Shown in pieces: positions 44,978-53,591 of a stretch of 64,000 nucleotides of DNA. This DNA comes from Phenylobacterium montanum. Lineage in GTDB: Bacteria > Pseudomonadota > Alphaproteobacteria > Caulobacterales > Caulobacteraceae. A model generated the notes under the pieces. It was not told where the DNA came from. It saw only the letters and a program-made list of their open reading frames with translations, and ran no database searches. The position numbers and the translations under genes are program-made. The first letter of the stretch is position 1. Each line of letters starts with the position of its first letter. The DNA lies in contig NZ_CP073078.1 of the NCBI RefSeq assembly GCF_018135625.1, positions 1,302,001-1,366,000 on the forward strand, given 5' to 3'.

Positions 44978-45235
44978 ATGGGCATTCTTGCTTGGCTCGT
45001 GGTCGGGCTCGTCGCGGGGTGGATCGGCAGCTTGCTGGTCAATCGACGCGGCGAGGGCCTGGTCCTCGACATCGTCCTCGGGATCGTCGGCGCCTTTGTC
45101 GGCGGCTTCCTGTTCAATACCTTTGGCCACGCCGGGGTCTCCGGCGTGAACCTCTACAGCATCCTGGTCGCTGTCGTCGGTTCGGTGGTGGTGCTGGTGC
45201 TGTACCACGCCATCGCGGGGCGACGCGCCCTGTAG
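44978..45235 (+). CDS. GlsB/YeaQ/YmgE-family stress membrane protein
   Basis: This 85-residue protein has three membrane helices with glycine-rich faces: MGILAWLVVGLVAGWIGSLL, DIVLGIVGAFVGGFLFNTFG and a last helix to YHAIAGRRAL. This is the transglycosylase-associated/GlsB family, membrane anchors induced by stress. The ATG at 44978 follows AGGAG; a longer frame from 44924 starts inside the leader. It is separated from the SigT-type promoter by a terminator-like hairpin and may have its own promoter. Confidence 0.9.
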   Translation: MGILAWLVVGLVAGWIGSLLVNRRGEGLVLDIVLGIVGAFVGGFLFNTFGHAGVSGVNLYSILVAVVGSVVVLVLYHAIAGRRAL

Positions 45236-45243
45236 GCGGGCGA

Positions 45244-45399
45244 TCAGTTCCACGGTCCCTGGCCGGTTCCGCTACGGCGGCGCCGGCCATTGGCTTGACG
45301 GCGATTGACCACCGCAATCAGCTTCAAGGCAGGCTCGCGGCCGGCGAAAATGAACACCCCTGATCCGATGATCGCGCCGATCAGCCAATAGATGTCCAT
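45244..45399 (-). CDS. 51-residue single-pass membrane microprotein
   Basis: A 52-codon frame on the minus strand starts with an ATG at 45399, preceded by AGGGCGAG, and encodes MDIYWLIGAIIGSGVFIFAG as one membrane helix. A basic tail follows (residues 33-45 include seven arginines) and ends in GTGQGPWN. Helix, positive-inside tail and ribosome-binding site look like a real small protein. It lies convergent to the GlsB-like gene, 8 bp from its stop. No family is recognised; conserved context should be tested. Confidence 0.5.
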   Translation of the reverse strand: MDIYWLIGAIIGSGVFIFAGREPALKLIAVVNRRQANGRRRRSGTGQGPWN

Positions 45400-45434
45400 G
45401 GTCTCGCCCTAGCTGCCTCCCATCATTCTGCCCA

Positions 45435-45483
45435 GGGTGCGGCGGCCTGACCATCGGACCGCTCGCCGCACCCTTAACCGGCG
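45435..45483 (-). terminator. Hairpin after the siderophore-type receptor gene
   Basis: Perfect 10-bp arms GGGTGCGGCG (45435-45444) and CGCCGCACCC (45474-45483) enclose 29 nt, beginning 7 bp after the receptor stop on the minus strand. No T-tract follows. It is placed between the receptor and the microprotein gene, so it could separate them or protect the receptor mRNA end. Confidence 0.5.
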
Positions 45484-45489
45484 CCCGTA

Positions 45490-48060
45490 TCAGAACTTGG
45501 CCTGCACGCGGAATTCCACCGTGCGCGGGTCGTTGCGGACCAGGAAATCGTTGCCATAGAAGGCCGGCGCCGACTGCCAGTTCAGTTGGTCGGTGACGTT
45601 GTAGACCGAGAGGGTGAAGGTGTATTTGCTGACCTCGTAGAACACCGCCATGTTCATGGTGTACTGCCAGGGAATGACCGGCGACTTGTAGTAGCCGCCA
45701 TTGTTGATCACGCTCTGAGGCACGAAGAACGAATTGGCCAGGTCGAGCTTGCCAGACGTAGTGGTCTGAATCGGGCCGATCACCTGCACCCCGGCGCGGA
45801 AACCGAGCCCATTGTCGAACTTGTAGTTGCCCAGGAAGTTGAAGATCTGCTCCGGCACGCCTGGATCGTCGAATTTCTGACCGGGCGCGAAGGTGGCGAA
45901 CAGGCCGGCGCCGTCGACGAAATTGTAGGGCTGGCCCGGATAGTTGTTCGCGTTGTCCGCCGGATAGTCGTAGAAGCCGGCCGCCTTGTTCAGCGTAGTC
46001 TTGACGTAGGAATAGCTGGCGGTGGCGAACAGGTTGCGGGTCGGCTGGTAGTTGGCCTCCAACTCCACGCCGCGGATATTGGCCTCGTCCGTCTGGGTTC
46101 CAGCCGCTCCCGTCGGAATCGAGCGCTTCTGGTCGAACGCCGCCGTGCCGATGAACAGCTTGTTGTTCAGGAGGTTGAACTTCAGCCCGCCCTCGAAGAG
46201 GTAGCTGTCCTTGCGCAGCAATTGGCTGTCCGGAACCTGGGTGAAGGCGTTGATGCCGCCGTTGCCGCCGTTGGGATCGGTGCTCTGGGTGAAGTCGGCG
46301 GTGATGTAGCCGCTGACCCAGGGCGCGGCCTTGTAGACTACGCTGATATTGGCGTTGCCGAGCCCATAGACCCCGGTGGTGTGGTCGATCGGAAAATCGG
46401 TGAAGCAAGCCCCGCAGACCGCTCCACCCAGGGGATCGTGCGTATGGGCCTGCACCGCGTCGACGCGGGCGCCGAACAGGGCGCTGAGCTTGGGCGTGAA
46501 CTCCATCCGGTCCTGGAAGAACACGGCCGTATCGTACACGTCCGAGATGCCGGTATTGCCGAGGTTGACGGAATCCCGCCCCGGCGTGCCGTATTGTAGC
46601 CGCCCCATGGCCGACTTGTAGACGAAGGCGTCGCCGAAATTGATCTGTGTCGCCGGATCGAACACCCAGAGCTTGGGATTGCCGGTCAGATCATAAACCG
46701 AGGCCGGCTCGTCGTTGAAATTGCTGATATAGTTGACGTGAGCGAAGCGGAAGGTGAAGCCGGCCACAACCTCGTTGTGGATCGGCTCCATGCCCTTTCC
46801 GAAGCTAATATCGAAGCGGTCATGCAGGTCGGTGCGGCTCTCGAACGACCAGGAGTCCTTGGTCGAGTCGGCGAAATAATAGAAGTCCTGGTTGTCGCTG
46901 TTCAGGTAGTTGAAGAAGGTATTGTTCTCGATCCAGAGATCGTTGGTGAAGTAGTATTTCTGGATCAGCTGGGCGTTGTATTTCAGCGCGCGGGCGGAAG
47001 TGCCGGGCGTCTGGTCGATGGTGATCTTGGTGTTGAGCGGAACCTCGCCCGTCAGCTGCACCCCGGTCAGAATCGGCGCCGCCGGCGCATAGGGATTGCC
47101 GGGCGAGCCGACCGGGAAGGAGCCTGGGTCGCCGCCCAGGATGAAGGTCGCCCAGGGGTCGCCGGAACTCGGCGCGCCCTGCAGATAGAGCGTGTGGTCG
47201 ATAAGGGCCTGGTTGACCCGGTTGACGCCCACATTCTCCGTATACTGCTCGGAATTGATCTCGGTGTTGAAGTCGAGCTGGTACTGGTCGTTCGGCTTCC
47301 AGCGCACCGCGCCATAGATCGCGTTCTTGCGGAAATAGTGGCCGTAGAAGTAGCTGCCGTCGTCGTCGCCGGCATAGCTGATGCGCACGCCGAGGTCGCC
47401 TCGGATCAGCGGGCCGCCGACGTCGACGCTCCAGCGACGGTTGCCGAAGGTGTCGATCGAGGCCGCGGCCGAGGCGGTCATGTGGAACATGTTCGGCCGC
47501 TTGGTGATGAAGTCGGCCTCCCCGCCCACGCCCGGCCCAGGGCCGTCGATCACGCTGGCCGGACCCTTGACGATGTTGATGGTGTCCAGGCTGTCGAAAT
47601 TGGGCGGCGCGCCATAGCCGTTGACGGTGAAGCTGTCGCGCATGCCGTTGACGAAGGTGTCGGCGTACTGGCCGCGGATGCGCGGGATGTTCGGCGTGCC
47701 GAAGGCGCTGTCGGTGTAGCTGGACGCCGTCAGGTAGGAAAAGGCCCGCGGGTCCTGGATGTTCAGGGTCTGCAGCTGGGTGTTGGACAGCAGCGTGGTG
47801 TTACGCGGCGTGTCCATCACGTTGAGGTCCAGGCCATAGACCGAACTGGAAGACAGCCGGGTCGGCAGCACCGTCTCATGATAGGGAATGCCGTTGACCA
47901 CGATTTCGGGCGTCTCGCCCGTCGCGGCGGGCTTCTGATCGGCCGGCGCGGCCGTCTGGGCCAGGGCCGCCGCCGGCAGCAACGCCGCCAGAACCAGCCC
48001 TGACGCCGCTGTCATAAGCCGCACGCCTCTCAGATTGCGATCTCGTGCCCCAAAGCGCAT
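45490..48060 (-). CDS. TonB-dependent siderophore-type receptor
   Basis: This 856-residue protein starts at the ATG at 48060 after GGGGTGG. The signal peptide ends near AAALAQ, and the TonB-box-like segment is PEIVVNGI. The plug domain has SFTVNGYGAPPNFDSLDTIN and IVKGPASVIDGPGPGVGGEA (the FhuA/FecA-like GP motif), then ITKRP. The barrel ends in VEFRVQAKF with a C-terminal Phe. It resembles siderophore receptors (FpvA/FhuA branch). I find no convincing Fur box in the 217 bp upstream, so the metal link is from the protein only. Confidence 0.88.
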   Translation of the reverse strand: MRFGARDRNLRGVRLMTAASGLVLAALLPAAALAQTAAPADQKPAATGETPEIVVNGIPYHETVLPTRLSSSSVYGLDLNVMDTPRNTTLLSNTQLQTLNIQDPRAFSYLTASSYTDSAFGTPNIPRIRGQYADTFVNGMRDSFTVNGYGAPPNFDSLDTINIVKGPASVIDGPGPGVGGEADFITKRPNMFHMTASAAASIDTFGNRRWSVDVGGPLIRGDLGVRISYAGDDDGSYFYGHYFRKNAIYGAVRWKPNDQYQLDFNTEINSEQYTENVGVNRVNQALIDHTLYLQGAPSSGDPWATFILGGDPGSFPVGSPGNPYAPAAPILTGVQLTGEVPLNTKITIDQTPGTSARALKYNAQLIQKYYFTNDLWIENNTFFNYLNSDNQDFYYFADSTKDSWSFESRTDLHDRFDISFGKGMEPIHNEVVAGFTFRFAHVNYISNFNDEPASVYDLTGNPKLWVFDPATQINFGDAFVYKSAMGRLQYGTPGRDSVNLGNTGISDVYDTAVFFQDRMEFTPKLSALFGARVDAVQAHTHDPLGGAVCGACFTDFPIDHTTGVYGLGNANISVVYKAAPWVSGYITADFTQSTDPNGGNGGINAFTQVPDSQLLRKDSYLFEGGLKFNLLNNKLFIGTAAFDQKRSIPTGAAGTQTDEANIRGVELEANYQPTRNLFATASYSYVKTTLNKAAGFYDYPADNANNYPGQPYNFVDGAGLFATFAPGQKFDDPGVPEQIFNFLGNYKFDNGLGFRAGVQVIGPIQTTTSGKLDLANSFFVPQSVINNGGYYKSPVIPWQYTMNMAVFYEVSKYTFTLSVYNVTDQLNWQSAPAFYGNDFLVRNDPRTVEFRVQAKF

Positions 48061-48277
48061 CGCGCCACCCCGTCTTCTGAAATTTATGATCTGACCCCAG
48101 CGGGCGCCGGCTTTACGCCGACTCGAATCCCGCGCCCATCCCGCAAGCTTGGCGAACGGGATCATGCGTCAAACCTGCGCCTTGTAAATCGGCAAGGCGG
48201 CGCGCCGTTCGCCTATTTTCTGGGCGACCGACTGCTGAGCGGGTGAGATTTTGACCAGCGGGCCGGCGAGCGGCGCC

Positions 48278-50311
48278 TCAGGCCGCGTGGCTCTGCCGCT
48301 TGATCACATCGTCGGCGAGGCGTCCGGTCAATTCGGCCATATGGTCGAACACGGCCTCGAACACGCCCAGGCCGTGGGTGATGCCGCGCAGTTCGGTGAT
48401 GAAATCGCGGGTATGCACCTCGGGCATATAGGCCTCGATCTCGTCCCAGCCGGGCCAGCCGTCCTTGGGCGCAAAGGCCAGGATCTGGCCGCGCAGCGAG
48501 GACACCGCCGCGGTGATCTTGGGCGTGCTGGCGGTCGGGGCGGTGATGGTCAGTCGCTGTATCGGCTCCAACAGATAGGGATCGCAGGCCCGAAGCCCCT
48601 CGACCATGGCCAGGCGCCCGGCGGCGCGGAAGGCCATCTCGGACGAGTCGACGCTGTGATAGGAGCCGTCGATCAGCACAGCCTCCAGGTCGATCACCGG
48701 AAAGCCCAGCGGCCCTTTGATGGTCCCGTCGCGCAAGCCCTGCTCCACCGCTGGAATCCACTGCTTGGGCACCACCCCGCCAGTGATCTTCTGGGCGAAG
48801 GCGAAGCCCGTGCCGCGGGCTGCAGGGCGGATCTCGACCAGCACGTCGCCGAACTGACCGTGGCCGCCGGTCTGCTTCTTGTGACGGCCGCGCTGGGTGA
48901 CGCCTTTGCGGATGGACTCTCGATAGGCGGTCGCCGGCCGGCTGGCGTTGACCTCCAGGCCAAAGCGACGGCGCAGGCGGTCGATGGTCAGGGTCAGGTG
49001 CCCCTCGCCCTGGCCTTCCAGCAGGGTCTGTTGAGTGTCGGCGTCGCGACGCACGGCCAGGGCCGTGTCCTCTTCCAGAAGCTTGGTCAGGGCGGCGGAG
49101 AGGCGCACGTCGTCCTTGCGGTCCTTGGCCTCGATGGCCAGGGCGTATTGCGCGGCGCGCCGGGGAGGAACCTTGGCCTCACGAGCCTTGCCGTCGGTGG
49201 AGAGGGCCATGCCGGGGGCCGCGTTCTCGATCTTGGCGATGGCGATCACGTCGCCGGCCGCACAGGATGAGACTTTCTTGGTCGCCCCGCCCGCCACGGC
49301 GAACAGGCCGCCGGCCCGGCTGTGCGAGCCGTCTGGCAGGGTGAAGTCGGCGCCGTCGGCCAACTCGCCGCCAAAGGCGCGGGCGAAGGCCAGCTTGCCC
49401 ATCTGGCCGGCGTGCGAGACCTTGAACACGTAGGCCGCCGGCCCGTCGAGGCCGAGCCGGGCCGCCGCGGCGTCGGGCTTGGGCGCCTCGTGCCGCAGGG
49501 CTTTGAGGAGACGGCGGATGCCGAAGTCGCCGGTGGCCGAGCCCAGGAACACCGGGGTGATCTTGCGCTCCTGCATCTCGGTGACCAGGTCGGCGAACAC
49601 CGTGTCCTGATCCGGCTGGATGTCGCTGACCAGTTGCTCAAGCAGGGTGTCGTCGTATTCGGCCAACTGCTCCAGCATGTGGAAGCGGGCGTCCGCCTCG
49701 GCCGGGCCGATTTCCTGCGGCATGTCGATCCGCGCCGAGGCCTGGCCGGCCCGGTAGACGAAGGCTCGTTCCAGGGCCAGGTCGACGAAGCCGGTGACCT
49801 TCTCGCCCTCGAACAGGGGCAGCTGGCGCGCCACCACCGGCAGGCTGGAGACCGCCTCCAGCGCCTTGATCAACTCGTCCAGCGGCCCGCGGGCCTGGTC
49901 GATCTTGTTGACGAACACGGCGTGCGGCACGCCCAGAGACTCGATGGCGCGCAGCACCGGCTGGGCCAGCACCGCCTTGTCCGGCTGGGGATCGACCACC
50001 ACGATGGCGAGATCCACCGCCGGCAGGGCGATGTCTTCCGCGCCGCTGAACTCGGTCGAGCCGGGGCAATCGATCACAGCGAAGTGGTCGCCCAGATAGT
50101 CGAACCCGGCCAGGTTGGTCTCCACCGACTGGCCGCGCTGGCGGGCCTCTGGGCTACTGTCACCGACGCTCGAACCGGCCGCGACTTCGCCCTGGCGAGA
50201 GATCGAGCCGCTGGAGAACATCATCGCTTCCAGAAGGCTGGTCTTGCCCGATCCGGGCGGCCCCACCAGGGCGATGGTTCGGGTGGTTCCAGAAGCGCCT
50301 GACTGACCCAT
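48278..50311 (-). CDS. Elongation factor G-like translational GTPase paralogue
   Basis: This 677-residue protein has all EF-G domains. The P-loop GPPGSGKT is at 17-24, and G3 is DCPGS at 81-85, where the catalytic histidine after DTPG in true EF-G is serine. NKID is the guanine site. Domain IV has GHGQFGDVLVEIRPAARGTG and domain V has EPIQRLTITAPTASTPKITA. The main EF-G gene would be elsewhere. EF-G2-type paralogues without the histidine occur in other bacteria with weak or no ribosome-dependent GTPase; role here unknown. GGGAG precedes the ATG. Confidence 0.9.
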   Translation of the reverse strand: MGQSGASGTTRTIALVGPPGSGKTSLLEAMMFSSGSISRQGEVAAGSSVGDSSPEARQRGQSVETNLAGFDYLGDHFAVIDCPGSTEFSGAEDIALPAVDLAIVVVDPQPDKAVLAQPVLRAIESLGVPHAVFVNKIDQARGPLDELIKALEAVSSLPVVARQLPLFEGEKVTGFVDLALERAFVYRAGQASARIDMPQEIGPAEADARFHMLEQLAEYDDTLLEQLVSDIQPDQDTVFADLVTEMQERKITPVFLGSATGDFGIRRLLKALRHEAPKPDAAAARLGLDGPAAYVFKVSHAGQMGKLAFARAFGGELADGADFTLPDGSHSRAGGLFAVAGGATKKVSSCAAGDVIAIAKIENAAPGMALSTDGKAREAKVPPRRAAQYALAIEAKDRKDDVRLSAALTKLLEEDTALAVRRDADTQQTLLEGQGEGHLTLTIDRLRRRFGLEVNASRPATAYRESIRKGVTQRGRHKKQTGGHGQFGDVLVEIRPAARGTGFAFAQKITGGVVPKQWIPAVEQGLRDGTIKGPLGFPVIDLEAVLIDGSYHSVDSSEMAFRAAGRLAMVEGLRACDPYLLEPIQRLTITAPTASTPKITAAVSSLRGQILAFAPKDGWPGWDEIEAYMPEVHTRDFITELRGITHGLGVFEAVFDHMAELTGRLADDVIKRQSHAA

Positions 50312-50500
50312 GACCGTCTCCCGTGTGGCGGATACTTTGGCCTTGTAGTTGCGTCTCGCTGCTCATCGTCCGCTGCGCCCGGCGATGGTGCAAGCGTGTC
50401 CGTCGAATTGGCGGGTCAGCTTGGCCGTGGACGACCGAAAACTGGCGCAGCCGTGGCGAACTCTACGCCCGGCGTCGGCCATTCCAAGTGTTAATTGTGG

Positions 50501-51337
50501 TTACTCGGGCCTCGTCCAAAGCCGTTCTATTTCAGCCCGCAGCGTCAGGGCCTCGCTCCAGCGGTCTGACAGCTCCAACCCATTGGCGCCGGTGATGGCG
50601 TAGGGCGGCGGGCCGAGTTCGCAGAGGAAGGTCAGGACGGCGTCCTCGCCAGCCCGCTTGCGCCAGGAGCCGATCCCCTGCCCCCACCAGGACAGGAACT
50701 GGTCCAGCCATTTGCGATGCTGGGGAAAGCCTAGCTGGACCTGCACCTGCTCGTTGGAGGCGACCCGCCCCTGGATCGCCCAGGAGCGGTCCAGGACCTG
50801 GCCGATCATGACCTCATCAGCCGGCGAGATCGGCAGCGCGAACTCGCGGTCGACCACGAAATGGCTGAGGTCGGCGCAGAGCCGCAACTCAGGGATCGCG
50901 TCCAGCAATTCCAAGGTCGGGTAGAGATCGTTCAGCAGGCCGTGGCGATGGGTTTCGAACAGCAAGGGAAAGCCGGCCCGCTCGGCGATGGCGATCCAGC
51001 GACGGGCGAGGTCGATCATGCCGGGAACGTCCCGGGGCATCACCTGGCCGATCACGCTGAGATAGGGCGCGCCGAAGTCGCGGGCCATGTCCAGCATGAA
51101 GGCCAGTTCGTCGTCGCTCTTGGGAAAGCCGTTGAACAGGCACTTCAGGCCATGGCGTTCCAAGAGCGGCCGAGCCTGGCGCGCCAGCGGCACGTCGTTC
51201 ATGGCCAGGTCGAGGCCGGCGCCGGCATAGCCCGCCTCGGCGATCCGCTCGATCCAGCTTTCCAGCGGCGCCTCGGACTCGCCGGGCCGGCGTTGCTCCA
51301 TGGCCCAGAGGGACTGGTAGACCTCGAGCCGCTGCAC
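50501..51337 (-). CDS. TIM-barrel (xylose-isomerase-like) sugar phosphate isomerase/epimerase family protein
   Basis: This 278-residue protein has the AP-endonuclease-2-type barrel: WIERIAEAGYAGAGLDLAMN, LLERHGLKCLFNGFP, APYLSVIGQVMPRDV and FPLLFETHRHGLL. ELRLCADLSHFVVDRE supplies metal-binding residues (Glu, His, Asp). It is separated by 3 bp from the upstream desaturase gene, so they form an operon. The substrate is unknown; an isomerase or epimerase acting on a polyol or keto sugar is likely. Confidence 0.8.
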   Translation of the reverse strand: MQRLEVYQSLWAMEQRRPGESEAPLESWIERIAEAGYAGAGLDLAMNDVPLARQARPLLERHGLKCLFNGFPKSDDELAFMLDMARDFGAPYLSVIGQVMPRDVPGMIDLARRWIAIAERAGFPLLFETHRHGLLNDLYPTLELLDAIPELRLCADLSHFVVDREFALPISPADEVMIGQVLDRSWAIQGRVASNEQVQVQLGFPQHRKWLDQFLSWWGQGIGSWRKRAGEDAVLTFLCELGPPPYAITGANGLELSDRWSEALTLRAEIERLWTRPE

Positions 51338-51340
51338 GGC

Positions 51341-52294
51341 TCAGGCGGCCTGGGCGGCTTCGCGGGCGCGCCGGCGCAGGGTGGCGAAAATCTCGCGCTG
51401 GGCCTCAATATAGCCCAGAGTCGGCACCGGCCGGCCCAGATTGGCGACGATGTCCCCGTGCAACTCGGCCAGGCGGTGGAACGGCACCCCAGGGAAGCAG
51501 TGGTGGGCGGTGTGATAAGACATGTTCCACACCAGCCAGCGCATCACCGCCGGCCCCTTGAGGGTCCGGGTGTTCCTGAAGGTATCGCTGTCGTGGTCCA
51601 GACCGGTGTGCTCGCCGGTGTTCTGCAGCTGGTGGAACCACTTGGTCAGCAAGAGCGGCCCGATCCAGAACTCCACCGCGATCCACGAGCGGAAGGCGAT
51701 CGAGGCCACTGCGATGGCGACCCACAGGGCCACATAAATGCGCGCCTCCAGGATCACCGCGTTGCGCTGTTCGTCGGTCAGCCAGTAGTCGCCCTCCAGC
51801 CCCTGGGCGAAGGCGGTCCGCACGATCATGCGGATACGCCGGCGCCAGAAGCCGACCGCGATCAGGTCGAGGAAATAGCTCCAGCTCGTATAGGGCTTCA
51901 TGCCGATCAGCTCGGAATCCAGCAGCGGATCGTGGGTCGCCCGGTGGTGGGCGAAGTGGGCCCAACGGTCGGTATAGAACGGGTTCAGCGTCGCAAAGCC
52001 GAACACCTGGCCGACCCAGTCGTTGAGCGCCTTGGTCTTGAACGCCGTCCAGTGGCTCAGCTCGTGCTGGCCGGCATAGAGGCAGTTGATCAGGATCCCG
52101 TGCACCATCAGCACCGGAATCAGCAGCGCCGGCATATTGGCGGGAACCAGGATGATGGCGGCGGTGGTTCCGCAGATGGCCCCGACATGGCTCAGCGTCT
52201 GGGCCCAGCCGCGCAGGTCGGAGCGAACGCTGAGCGCGCGCAGCCGATCCCGCGGCACCACCTTGTGCCCGTTCCTGGCCATCCAATCGTCCAT
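51341..52294 (-). CDS. Fatty acid desaturase
   Basis: This 317-residue membrane protein has three histidine boxes: GQHELSHW, HFAHHRATHD and YHTAHHCFPG, which bind the di-iron centre. About four membrane helices separate them. It introduces a double bond into a lipid acyl chain, adjusting membrane fluidity, or acts on a related lipid substrate. It is first in the operon with the TIM-barrel gene. Start ATG at 52294 follows a GGAG-containing region. Confidence 0.92.
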   Translation of the reverse strand: MDDWMARNGHKVVPRDRLRALSVRSDLRGWAQTLSHVGAICGTTAAIILVPANMPALLIPVLMVHGILINCLYAGQHELSHWTAFKTKALNDWVGQVFGFATLNPFYTDRWAHFAHHRATHDPLLDSELIGMKPYTSWSYFLDLIAVGFWRRRIRMIVRTAFAQGLEGDYWLTDEQRNAVILEARIYVALWVAIAVASIAFRSWIAVEFWIGPLLLTKWFHQLQNTGEHTGLDHDSDTFRNTRTLKGPAVMRWLVWNMSYHTAHHCFPGVPFHRLAELHGDIVANLGRPVPTLGYIEAQREIFATLRRRAREAAQAA

Positions 52295-52441
52295 CGGCGC
52301 CTCCGTTCGCCCTATCCCTAGTCGATAGCGGCAGCGGCTTCATCTGGATTTTTCGAGGCTTGCCGAGCCGACCTCGCCCGTTGGCCAGGCCTGCCGGCTT
52401 ACCCTATAAGCGCCGGGTCCCTCGGAAGGATCTGAAATCCA

Positions 52442-53587
52442 GTGGAAACCCGCTTCGAAGCGCTCCGTGCGCGCTTTCCCCTGCTGGCCCGCAAGACCTA
52501 TCTCAACAGCGGCTCCTACGGCGCCCTGGCCATCGAGGTCGAGGCCGCCGTCCAGGCGTATTTGAGGGACCGCAACGAGGCCGGGGCCGACTGGGAGCTC
52601 TGGGTCGGCAAGCACGAGGCGGTGCGCCAAGGACTGGCAGTACTCCTGGGCGTCGCCGCCGACGAGATCGCCGTCACCGCCTCAGCCTCGGCGGGGCTGA
52701 ACGCCCTGGCCAGCGCGCTCGATTTCACCGGCGGACGCGACACGGTGGTGACCACCGACTTCGAGTTCCCCACCAGCGCCCAGATCTGGCACGCTCAGGC
52801 CCCGCGCGGCGCCCGCGTGGTCCACGCCCATCCGCGCCAGGACGGCTACATCCCGCTGGAGGCTTTCGAGGCCCTGATCGACGAGCGCACCCGGATCGTC
52901 GCTGCGACCCAAGTCTGCTACCGCAACGGGGCCAAGCTGGACGTGGCTGGTCTCGCCCGCCTGGCCCATGCCCGCGGCGCCCTGATGCTGCTGGACTGCT
53001 ACCAGACGGTGGGATCCGAGCCGATCGACCTGAAGGCGCTGGGCGTCGACTTCGCCATCGGCGGCATGATGAAGTACCTGATCGGCACGGCGGGTATCGG
53101 CTTCCTCTACGCCCGCGCCGAGCTGATCCCGGGCCTGGTCCCCACAGCCTCCGGCTGGTTCGCCCAGGCCGACATCGGGGCCATGGACATCACCGCCAAC
53201 CACCCCTCGCCCACCGCGCGGCGGTTCGAGGCCGGCACCCCGGCCGTGGTCAACGCCTACGCCGCCGAGGCCGGCCTGAAGATCATCAGCGATCTTGGGA
53301 CCCAGGCCATCGGCGACCGTGTGCGGTGCCTGACACGTCTTTTGCTGGACCGGCTGCAGGCGATCGGCTGGCCGGCGATCACCCCGGACCTGGACGCCCG
53401 CCGCGGACCGCTGGTGGCTGTTCCCTCGCGCGACGCCGCCGGCCTCTGCGCCGAGCTGGCGCGGCAGGGCATAGTCACCTCACACCGCGACGGCAACGTC
53501 CGGGCCGGCGTGCACGCCTACAACAACGAGGACGATATCGAGACCCTGATCGCGGCCCTGGAGGCGGCTCGCGGGGGCTTCCGCTAG
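52442..53587 (+). CDS. Class V aminotransferase (PLP-dependent)
   Basis: This 381-residue protein starts with GTG. YLNSGSYGALAIEVEAAVQA is the N-terminal strand, TASASAGLNALASALDF the cofactor phosphate loop, and DCYQTVGSEPIDLKALGVDF lies before the lysine. GGMMKYLIGTAG has the Schiff-base lysine. It belongs to the cysteine-desulfurase/isopenicillin-epimerase-like group, but lacks a clear conserved cysteine for desulfurase function. It neighbours, in opposite direction, a TauE/SafE exporter; a shared sulfur role is speculative. Confidence 0.88.
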   Translation: METRFEALRARFPLLARKTYLNSGSYGALAIEVEAAVQAYLRDRNEAGADWELWVGKHEAVRQGLAVLLGVAADEIAVTASASAGLNALASALDFTGGRDTVVTTDFEFPTSAQIWHAQAPRGARVVHAHPRQDGYIPLEAFEALIDERTRIVAATQVCYRNGAKLDVAGLARLAHARGALMLLDCYQTVGSEPIDLKALGVDFAIGGMMKYLIGTAGIGFLYARAELIPGLVPTASGWFAQADIGAMDITANHPSPTARRFEAGTPAVVNAYAAEAGLKIISDLGTQAIGDRVRCLTRLLLDRLQAIGWPAITPDLDARRGPLVAVPSRDAAGLCAELARQGIVTSHRDGNVRAGVHAYNNEDDIETLIAALEAARGGFR

Positions 53588-53591
53588 ACGC

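Noticed and set aside
46738-48003. 421-codon open frame antisense to the siderophore receptor
   Set aside because: No domain-like pattern, and Val/Gly/Arg-rich composition shows it is a mirror of the receptor's codons.
45490-48277. Fur box upstream of the siderophore-type receptor
   Set aside because: No GATAAT-like or alphaproteobacterial Fur palindrome could be found in the 217 bp upstream, so iron regulation is not claimed.
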